Positions 19,496-26,359 of a stretch of 42,785 bases of DNA are shown here, in pieces. Below the pieces are notes generated by a model. The model saw nothing but the letters and a program-made list of their open reading frames with translations, did not search any database and was not told the origin of the DNA. The stretch spans positions 1 through 42,785 of the forward strand of contig JAADGD010000014.1 in assembly GCA_013152515.1 (NCBI GenBank), written 5' to 3'. The position numbers and the translations under genes were made by a program. Within the stretch, counting starts at the first letter, position 1; each line of letters starts with the position of its first letter. Source of the DNA: Planctomycetota bacterium (GTDB lineage Bacteria; Planctomycetota; Planctomycetia; Pirellulales; Lacipirellulaceae).

Positions 19496-20755
19496 TTCTT
19501 TAACTTCGTCATTTGGCTGGCTAGCCATGATGACTGCCCGGCTCATCACGCGGATGCCGATCGCTAGCGAAGATTCGTCGATATCGAATTGAGGTGTGTG
19601 CAGTGCCGTCATTGTCGCGAGATCGGCGGCACTACCCAGGCGGAACATCACGCCGGGGACATGCTCGAGGTAACAAGCGAAATCTTCGCTGCCCATGCTG
19701 GGGCGGGCGATGAGTTGGACGTTGTCGGTGCCAAGAACTTCCTCCGCTTCTCGCCAAACCAACTGGGTTAGTGTGGGATCGTTTTGTACCGAAGGAATAC
19801 TGGCATGGAATTCAATATCGATCTTCGTGTCGGTGATCTCTCCGACGCCACGTGCGACTTGGCGAATTTTTTCGAGGGTGCGCGTCCGTACTACTGCATC
19901 AAGCGTTCGCAAAGTTCCCGAGAGGCTGACCGCGTCGGGGATTACATTGGGGTTCTTGCCACCACGCACCTGACCAATGGTCAGCACCACGGCATCAAGG
20001 CTGTCGGTCGCGCGGGGCACGAACTGGTAGAGCGTGCTAATCAATTGTGCGGCTGCGGCGATCGGGTCTTTCGATTCGTGAGGCCGTGCGGCGTGGCCAC
20101 CCTGGCCATGCACCAAGAATCTCAGCATATCGCATTGCGCCGTCAGAGGGCCAGAGCGCAACCCGATTTCGCCAGTGCGGCGGGCGGGGTCGACGTGGAG
20201 GCCAAATATTTTTTCGACTCCGTCAAGCACGCCCGTTTCGATCATTTGAACAGCGCCCGAAGCGGTCTCTTCAGCCGGCTGAAAAATGGCTCGCCAGGCG
20301 ACAGGCCAGGGGAGTTTTTCTTTCTGCTGGAGTGTGGTGAGCGCGAGGATCGTGCCGTAGAGGATTGCCGAGTGGGCATCGTGGCCGCAGGCGTGCATGA
20401 TGCCGTCGTGGGTGCTGCGGTAGGGGACTTCTTTTTTGTCCTGGATGCTGAGAGCGTCGATGTCGCCTCGGAAGGCGATGCGGTTTTTGGGTGGGATGGT
20501 TGGCAGCCCGCTCGCTGAAGCGGGCTCGCCTGGGGGGTTGTTGGGAAGGGTGTTTTCGGCGATGACTCCGCAGCCTTCGGGGCCCATGCGAACGTTGAGT
20601 CCGAGTTTGCCGAGTAATTGATAGAGGTGCAGGCTCGTTTGCAATTCCGCGCCGCTCAGCTCGGGATGCGCGTGCAAATGCCGTCGCAAAGCAACGACTT
20701 GGCTAGCATTGTCGGCGACGACATCATCGAGTTGCGTTTTCCAATCGACCGGCAT
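19493..20755 (-). CDS. M20 family amidohydrolase / peptidase (hippurate hydrolase-like)
   Basis: 'LRRHLHAHPELSGAELQT', 'HDGIMHACGHDAHSAILYGT', 'IFQPAEETASGA', 'GQGGHAARPHESKDPI', 'SMGSEDFACYLEHVPGVMFRLG'. Confidence 0.95.
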   Translation of the reverse strand: MPVDWKTQLDDVVADNASQVVALRRHLHAHPELSGAELQTSLHLYQLLGKLGLNVRMGPEGCGVIAENTLPNNPPGEPASASGLPTIPPKNRIAFRGDIDALSIQDKKEVPYRSTHDGIMHACGHDAHSAILYGTILALTTLQQKEKLPWPVAWRAIFQPAEETASGAVQMIETGVLDGVEKIFGLHVDPARRTGEIGLRSGPLTAQCDMLRFLVHGQGGHAARPHESKDPIAAAAQLISTLYQFVPRATDSLDAVVLTIGQVRGGKNPNVIPDAVSLSGTLRTLDAVVRTRTLEKIRQVARGVGEITDTKIDIEFHASIPSVQNDPTLTQLVWREAEEVLGTDNVQLIARPSMGSEDFACYLEHVPGVMFRLGSAADLATMTALHTPQFDIDESSLAIGIRVMSRAVIMASQPNDEVKE

Positions 20756-20763
20756 GGTGAGAC

Positions 20764-21006
20764 GCTAGTTATTAGGCGCTGGGCGCTAGTTTCGGAAGAG
20801 GGGCAACAAACAAACACGAATAGTTCACAAACCAGCGTCCAGCGGCGTGTTGATTTAATCGTGGAATAGGCTTCCAGCCTGTATGTCAGGGAGTCAAGGA
20901 TGAATGGGTGATTGAAACGACGTAATTCGTACAGGCTAGAAGCCTATTCCACGGGTAGGGAACAATTAAATCAACACGCCGCTAGCGCCCACCAACTAAC
21001 GCCTAC
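20764..21006. repeat. Triply nested inverted repeat between the M20 hydrolase and mqnD-like genes
   Basis: Inner arms 20860-20883/20930-20953 (23/24), middle arms 20841-20859/20965-20983 (19/19, AGCGGCGTGTTGATTTAAT), weaker outer arms around 20764-20790/20982-21006 (TTAGGCGCTGGGCGCTAG-like). Confidence 0.9.
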
Positions 21007-21875
21007 AATTCCACGAACTCTGGCACGATCAGCTCGGGCAGAATTCCTTGTTCGTGGCCCATCGCCAAGAACTTCGTTACTGCTTCACGACCCGCAGGAC
21101 CAAAATCGAGTGTGAGGTCGTTGACGTACATGCCGACAAATTTGTCGGCCTTTTGTTGATCGAGGTCACGACCGTATTGCAAAGCGTACGCCAAGGCTTC
21201 TTCGCGGTTGTCGAGGCCGTACTTGATGCTGGCGTAGAGAAGCTTTTGCACTTCTTCAATGGTCTGTTCGCCAAGGTCTTTGCGAATCGCATTGGCTCCA
21301 AGCGGCAGCGGCAGGCCGCCCGTGAGATCTTTCCACCAAACGCCCAAGTCGAGTACGAGCTTGAGGTCGCTCTCGGCGTAGGTCAGTTGCCCCTCGTGAA
21401 TGATCAGACCGGCGTCGACCTGCTGGCCTTCATATTCGCCCGCTTGCACGGCGGGAATGATTTCGTCGAAGGGGACCAAGACGTACTCAAAATCTTGCTC
21501 GAGACACATCCGCAAGCCGAGATACGCACTGGTCAGCTTGCCGGGGATGGCAATTTTCTTGGACTTGAGGTCGTCGACGCTGCATGCATCTCGCGAGACG
21601 ACCATCGGGCCGTAACCTTCGCCCATGCTGGCGCCGCAACTGCACAAGGCGTACTTGTCGTGCAGAAAGGCGTAGGCGTGGATGCTGATGGCTGTGAGTT
21701 CTAGCTCGCCGGTGAACGCCCGCTGGTTGAGCGTTTCGATGTCGACCAGCTCGTGGGTGAACTGGTACGGTCCGGTGTCGAGATGATCGTTGGCGAGCGC
21801 GTGGAACATGAACGCGTCGTCAGGGTCGGGGCTGTGGCCCACACGGATTAGCTGCTTCGTTTTGGCTACGCTCAC
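21003..21875 (-). CDS. mqnD: 1,4-dihydroxy-6-naphthoate synthase MqnD-like (futalosine menaquinone pathway)
   Basis: 'IRVGHSPDPDDAFMFHALANDHLDTGPYQFTHELVDIETLNQRAFTGELELTAISIHAYAFL', 'GEGYGPMVVSRD'; GTG start preceded by GGAG. Confidence 0.88.
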   Translation of the reverse strand: MSVAKTKQLIRVGHSPDPDDAFMFHALANDHLDTGPYQFTHELVDIETLNQRAFTGELELTAISIHAYAFLHDKYALCSCGASMGEGYGPMVVSRDACSVDDLKSKKIAIPGKLTSAYLGLRMCLEQDFEYVLVPFDEIIPAVQAGEYEGQQVDAGLIIHEGQLTYAESDLKLVLDLGVWWKDLTGGLPLPLGANAIRKDLGEQTIEEVQKLLYASIKYGLDNREEALAYALQYGRDLDQQKADKFVGMYVNDLTLDFGPAGREAVTKFLAMGHEQGILPELIVPEFVEL

Positions 21876-21885
21876 GATGAACTCC

Positions 21886-21926
21886 GGGGAGCTGGGGGTT
21901 GGGGGCTAGGAGTTGGGGGCTGGGGG
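21886..21926 (+). repeat. G-run tandem tract (GGGG AGCT GGGGG TT GGGGG CTAGGAGTT GGGGG CT GGGGG)
   Basis: Five G4-5 runs with short loops adjoining the mqnD-like Shine-Dalgarno; complementary C-rich sequence about 21980-22010. Confidence 0.85.
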
Positions 21927-22131
21927 AATGGGTCGTTAAGGCGCGCGGCAGTTGAAAACGTACCCCTACGAAACCGCAGGCTAGCGCCCAGTCCGCAATC
22001 CCTAGCCCCCGATAATAGACGTGGCGTTGCCAGTTCGTCAATCGCTGGCCGTCAATCGCTGGCCGTCAATCGCATGGTAGCGAGTTGCGTGAGAAGCTAA
22101 CCGCAGTGCAGGCGGATAGTTCACCAAAGTC

Positions 22132-22242
22132 GTAGGATGGGTCAAGCGAGTCCCAAGGCTCGCGCCGACCCATCGCACGGAACTCAAAGTAACCCGTGGT
22201 GCTGATGGGTCCGCGACACTTCGCTTTCTTGACCCATCCTAC
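22132..22242. repeat. Inverted repeat family 'GTAGGATGGGTCAAG...CGACCCATC'
   Basis: GTAGGATGGGTCAAGCGAG... at 22132 and ...CTTGACCCATCCTAC ending 22242, with internal GACCCATC / GATGGGTC. Confidence 0.9.
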
Positions 22243-22246
22243 TCCT

Positions 22247-22270
22247 CACGCCTCGGAGAGGCGTGCTACA
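22247..22270. repeat. Short palindrome CACGCCTCGGAGAGGCGTG, related to the 15125 family
   Basis: Compact version directly next to the preceding repeat. Confidence 0.7.
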
Positions 22271-22276
22271 GATGGC

Positions 22277-22762
22277 CTACGCTTCCAGCGAGAATCCCGC
22301 CGAAACCTGTGTCGTGTTGCCAGAATCCATGAGCGGCATGTGCGGCATGGTTGGCTTCGACTGGGCGACTTTGGGAGCTGCTTGTTCGCTCTCCATCTGC
22401 TCGCTGGCCAGATTCCAGGTCTCGCGTTGAAAGCTGAGTATATCCATGCAACCGTCGAGCAGGTCCAGGTTTTCGTTGATGCGGCAGACAGCCAGTTCGC
22501 GATAGACGAAGGCGTATTGCTCTGCTAGCTGCGCGGAGATTTCTCCCTCGCCGCAAGCAAGTCCTTGGAGCAACTCTTCGACAATATCGAACATCCGCGT
22601 TAGTGGTTGCTCGACCAAAGAAAAATCAGATTTCTCGGCCCATATTTCCTTCGCCTGATTGCCAAAACGTAGCGCTCCGTCCAACAGCATCATGTGCAAC
22701 TGTGGCTGCGAAGCGGTGAACACTTTGCTTTCGAGATACTGTTCGCGGGAGGGTTGTGACAT
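22277..22762 (-). CDS. fliS: Flagellar export chaperone FliS
   Basis: 'YLESKVFTASQPQLHMMLLDGALRFGNQAKE' typical FliS; adjacent to fliD. Confidence 0.85.
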   Translation of the reverse strand: MSQPSREQYLESKVFTASQPQLHMMLLDGALRFGNQAKEIWAEKSDFSLVEQPLTRMFDIVEELLQGLACGEGEISAQLAEQYAFVYRELAVCRINENLDLLDGCMDILSFQRETWNLASEQMESEQAAPKVAQSKPTMPHMPLMDSGNTTQVSAGFSLEA

Positions 22763-22806
22763 GATGTTGTGTATTTCTGTCGGGAGTGTTTAGGGGCGAA
22801 AATTTA

Positions 22807-22874
22807 CGTAGCGGGGACGTCCTCGTCACCGCGTGTTTCGTTGATTTTGCGGTGACGAAGACGTCCCCGCTACG
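22807..22874. repeat. 26-bp inverted repeat (25/26), family 'CGTAGCGGGGACGTCTTCGTCACCGC'
   Basis: Arms 22807-22832 and 22849-22874 between fliD and fliS. Confidence 0.95.
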
Positions 22875-22893
22875 TTGCTGTTTACCGAGTTGG

Positions 22894-25800
22894 CTATCTA
22901 CCGATATTCAGTGGCGGAACCGACTGGAACGAGTTTACCGCTTGTTGGGTCGTTTGAAGTCCGGCAATGACTTGCTCTAATTGGAAGAACTGCAGCAGCA
23001 GTCGCTCACGTTGGCGCTCGAGCGATTCGTTGAATCGCTCGATGCGTGCTTCGTTGGCCTCAATGGTTGTTTTTAAGGAGTTGTCTCGTCGGGTCAACAG
23101 ACCGTTTTCTGCTCCGGTTAAGCTTTCAATCGCGGCTTCAAATTTCGCGACGATGCCTTTGTCTTTAGCGGTGAACAGTGTCTGTAAGCTCTGCGAATCT
23201 TTGTCGAAAGCGTCTTGAAGTTTGCCCGAATCGAGTTCCAGCTTGCCCTTTCCATCAACGCTGATGCCGATTTCTTGCAGCGATTGGAAACTACCTAAGC
23301 CAGAATAACGATCGGTGATTAGTCGCGATAATTCCGTATCAACGCGCAGTGCTTCGTTTGTGCCAAACAGCAGCCCAGTCGAGAGGCTCTCTGAGTCGAA
23401 ATCGGTCAGGTTGCTAAGGTCATCACGGAGCGTGTTGTAGGAATCGACAAAGGACTGCACCAAGTCCACGAGCTCTTGGCCGTTTTTTGTGACGCTCACA
23501 TCAACGGCCGCATCACTCGTCGAAGCAGCAGTGAGATCGACGCCATTGATGACCTGCTCGAAGTCGTTGGTCGACGAACTAACCAGCACGCCAGAACCTG
23601 CCGTGTTGCCTGCCCCGACCACCAGCAACGCGTCGCGCGCCGAGCTAGTTTCGCGGAATGCAAAGCCCGAACTGCCCGCGTCGAGCAAAATTTCATTTTC
23701 CGCACCTGTTTTGTCCACCACCAGTTGCAAACGAAAGCCGACGCCATCGTTCAGTACACTGGCGGTTACGCCCGATTCTAGGTTATTGATTTTGGCGGCA
23801 AGATTGGTCAGGGCACCTTGGCTCGCCGTCTGGGCTTCAAAGAGACCGAAGCCGTTGATCGTATTGGTTGTCGAAGCCGTGCTGAGAATTTTGAAGTCAG
23901 CGGCAGCAGTACCGTTGATGTCCTCGACTAGCAAATTGCCATCGCCATTCGCAGTGTCAGTAAGCTTGATACCTGTGCCAGCGCTGTTGATGCTGGCCGT
24001 CAGACCTACTCCCGTTCGGTCGGCCTCGGTGTTGATCGTGTCGATCAATTCGTCGACGGTTTTGATCGTGGAAAATTCGCCGTTCAGGTCTAGGCTAAGG
24101 ACTTTTCCTTGGGAATCGGTGAAGCGAATGTCGCTGAGTGTAACGCCACTGCCGTCGTTAATCGATTCGAGGCTAATCGAGGAGTTTGTCGTACTCAGAT
24201 CGGTCAGATCAATACTGTAGCTGCTGCGGCCGTCGATGACTTGAGTGTCGGTGCCGTTGATGTCGATGGTTTCGCTGGAACGCGTAAGGTTGAGATCTGC
24301 CGCCAATGTGCCGCTGACATCCTCGATCACGATCTTTTCTTCGCCTAACGCAGTGTCAGTGATCAAGATACCATCGCCCGAGTCGTTGATTCTCGCCTGA
24401 ACGCCAATCGTGGCAGCGTTGATTGCATCGATCACATCGCCAATCGTATTGGCTTCGTTGCCCGAGGCATTCAGGTCGATGGCAGTTTGTTTTCCACTAC
24501 TATCAGTAATGCGAATATCGCTGGGAGTGATGCCTTCGCCACCGTTCAGAGACGACAGCAAGGTTGCTTCGCTCAGCGTTTGCCGACCGAGAGAGCCGCC
24601 ATTGACCGAATCGACAGCGGCGTCGATCGTGATTCCCAAAGCATCGGCCAGCGTCTCGGCGCCACCGTTGGCGACAATCAAGTTGCTCGTTGTTTGTCCG
24701 GTGGTATCTGTGAGAACGATCCCGTTGCGACTCGTGTTGATCGTCGCCGTGATCCCAATGGCATCGTTGTTGATCGCGTCGACAACGTCTCCCAACGTTT
24801 CGACTGCGGAAAGATCGACCGTCGAGTTGTCGCCATTGCGATTCGTTAGATCGATATCACCAAGTGGTCCGATTCCTTGTCCACCGTTGAGACTGGAAAC
24901 CAGCGTGTCGCGCAATCCCGAAACCAATCGATTCCCAGTGATCACACCGCCAACTTCGGTCGTGGTTAAGCCGAGGTCGTCAGCAGCAGAACCTGTAGTG
25001 CCATTGGTAACCGTAAACCCAGCACCTACGGTGATGTCGGTCAGTTCTAGGCGATTGCCATCGGCGGAGATCGCAGCAGTCACCTTCCCCGTGAGATCGT
25101 CATCGTTGTTGATCGCATCAACCACATCGCCGAGCGTCGTAGCCCCCGTGAGGTCGACGCCAATGTCGGTTGTGCCGTCATTCAAGGTGAACAGCAGATC
25201 GTCGGGCAGCGTGGTGTCGTCCGTAAATCGTACGCCGTTGCCGTCATTCAAGGCCGTTAGCTTCGTGCCACTGTACAACCCGAAAACATCGGCCCCGGTG
25301 GCCGACGCATTCGTAGTGCTGATGCCCGCCAGACCCAAGTTAGCGGCAGTCGTGCCGCCAGAGACCTCTTGCACGGACAAGGTGCCTCCGCCGCCGACCG
25401 TGTCGGACAACACAAAAGTGTCGCCAACGGTCGAAGCGGTCACGTTGAGCGAAGCTTCGTTGTTGATCGTATCGAGCACGTCGTCCACGGTGCGTGCTAG
25501 GCTGAGGTCGACCGTTGCCGAGTTGCCGGCGAGATCGGTGATTTTAATTTCCCCCCGTTCGACGCCGGCGCCGTTGTTAAGTGCGTCGAGTGAGATGCCT
25601 TTGTCGACAAAGCCGCCAAAGCCGAAATTCAGCGAACCAACACTTTGAATATCGTCGAGAGACTCGAAACGTTGGCTGATGAGTTGCTGTGAACTGGCCG
25701 TTTGCGCCGGGCGGAGCGAAAAATTGCCTAGTGGTGGTTTGCCATCGGAACCAAGTATCGCAGTCAGCACCTCTTCATTTGCTGACGTCACGCTTCGAGC

Positions 25801-26016
25801 CTGAAACGGCGTCGAGACTTTCAGCTTGCCCAAGTCGAACTTCAGGCTGAGAATACGGCTCGATAAGGTGTTGACGGCAATTTGCTGTTGCTGCAACCCC
25901 TGGGTCCGCGACGTCAGCAAGTCGCGCGACCGCCCCGCGACACCGATCAACTGATCGACCGTATCGGTGATCGGTATCCCGGTGATTAGGCCAACATTGG
26001 ATTGTATTCTGCCCAT
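22894..26016 (-). CDS. fliD: Flagellar filament capping protein FliD, enlarged with repeated flagellin-hook-IN-like modules
   Basis: N-term 'LITGIPITDTVDQLIGVAGRSRDLLTSRTQGLQQQQIAVNTLSSRILSLKFDLGKL'; C-term 'YNTLRDDLSNLTDF...LGSFQSLQEIGISVDGKGKLELDSGKLQDAFDKD...ERQRERLLLQFFQLEQVIAGLQTTQQ'; five internal modules of about 90 aa. Confidence 0.95.
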   Translation of the reverse strand: MGRIQSNVGLITGIPITDTVDQLIGVAGRSRDLLTSRTQGLQQQQIAVNTLSSRILSLKFDLGKLKVSTPFQARSVTSANEEVLTAILGSDGKPPLGNFSLRPAQTASSQQLISQRFESLDDIQSVGSLNFGFGGFVDKGISLDALNNGAGVERGEIKITDLAGNSATVDLSLARTVDDVLDTINNEASLNVTASTVGDTFVLSDTVGGGGTLSVQEVSGGTTAANLGLAGISTTNASATGADVFGLYSGTKLTALNDGNGVRFTDDTTLPDDLLFTLNDGTTDIGVDLTGATTLGDVVDAINNDDDLTGKVTAAISADGNRLELTDITVGAGFTVTNGTTGSAADDLGLTTTEVGGVITGNRLVSGLRDTLVSSLNGGQGIGPLGDIDLTNRNGDNSTVDLSAVETLGDVVDAINNDAIGITATINTSRNGIVLTDTTGQTTSNLIVANGGAETLADALGITIDAAVDSVNGGSLGRQTLSEATLLSSLNGGEGITPSDIRITDSSGKQTAIDLNASGNEANTIGDVIDAINAATIGVQARINDSGDGILITDTALGEEKIVIEDVSGTLAADLNLTRSSETIDINGTDTQVIDGRSSYSIDLTDLSTTNSSISLESINDGSGVTLSDIRFTDSQGKVLSLDLNGEFSTIKTVDELIDTINTEADRTGVGLTASINSAGTGIKLTDTANGDGNLLVEDINGTAAADFKILSTASTTNTINGFGLFEAQTASQGALTNLAAKINNLESGVTASVLNDGVGFRLQLVVDKTGAENEILLDAGSSGFAFRETSSARDALLVVGAGNTAGSGVLVSSSTNDFEQVINGVDLTAASTSDAAVDVSVTKNGQELVDLVQSFVDSYNTLRDDLSNLTDFDSESLSTGLLFGTNEALRVDTELSRLITDRYSGLGSFQSLQEIGISVDGKGKLELDSGKLQDAFDKDSQSLQTLFTAKDKGIVAKFEAAIESLTGAENGLLTRRDNSLKTTIEANEARIERFNESLERQRERLLLQFFQLEQVIAGLQTTQQAVNSFQSVPPLNIGR

Positions 26017-26026
26017 GGAAATGAGC

Positions 26027-26106
26027 TGTCAGCGTTTGGCTGTCAGCGTTTGGCTTTTCAGTGGATGGTTATTTCAAAAGCTGACAGCTGATGGCTGAGT
26101 GCTGAA
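26027..26106. repeat. Inverted repeat family 'GAGCTGTCAGC...GCTGACAGCTG...GAAAGCTC' upstream of fliD
   Basis: GAGCTGTCAGCGTTTGGCTGTCAGCGTTTGGCTTTTCAG versus AAAAGCTGACAGCTGATGGCTGAGTGCTGAAAGCTC. Confidence 0.7.
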
Positions 26107-26148
26107 AGCTCTGAAAATATAGGTTGCAAGAATGCACCGCTTCAGAAC

Positions 26149-26156
26149 TTATCGGG
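26149..26156 (-). promoter_or_regulatory. Candidate sigma-28 -10 element (CCCGATAA) upstream of fliD; -35 weak
   Basis: Minus strand CCCGATAAG, 7/8 to GCCGATAA; no good TAAA at the expected 15-nt spacing. Confidence 0.35.
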
Positions 26157-26206
26157 ACTTTTTGCCCAGCCGCTAAAGTTTCTCTGATCGAATGCGATGT
26201 GTGCTA

Positions 26207-26263
26207 GCACTTTGCTAAGCCGCAAGCGGCTCGCTGCTTGCCGCTTGCGGCTTAGCGAAGTGC
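26207..26263. repeat. 23-bp inverted repeat (22/23), family 'GCACTTCGCTAAGCCGCAAGCGG'
   Basis: Arms 26207-26229 and 26241-26263 between fliC and fliD. Confidence 0.95.
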
Positions 26264-26267
26264 AAAC

Positions 26268-26306
26268 AAAAAACCGGCTCGGCCCACCAGGGACCGAACC
26301 GGCTCG
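26268..26306 (-). terminator. Rho-independent terminator of fliC
   Basis: Minus strand GAGCCGGTTCGGTCCCTGGTGGGCCGAGCCGGTTTTTTG: GC-rich stem followed by T-run. Confidence 0.85.
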
Positions 26307-26359
26307 TTATCAGTTTTTTGAAAACTCTATTCTCAAAAACCCTACGGAAAACGCTCAGC

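Noticed and set aside
24410-25648. 412-aa plus-strand ORF antisense to fliD
   Set aside because: Shadow ORF of a repetitive, GC-biased gene; low-complexity Ser/Pro/Val composition and no recognisable domain, while the minus strand encodes clear FliD.
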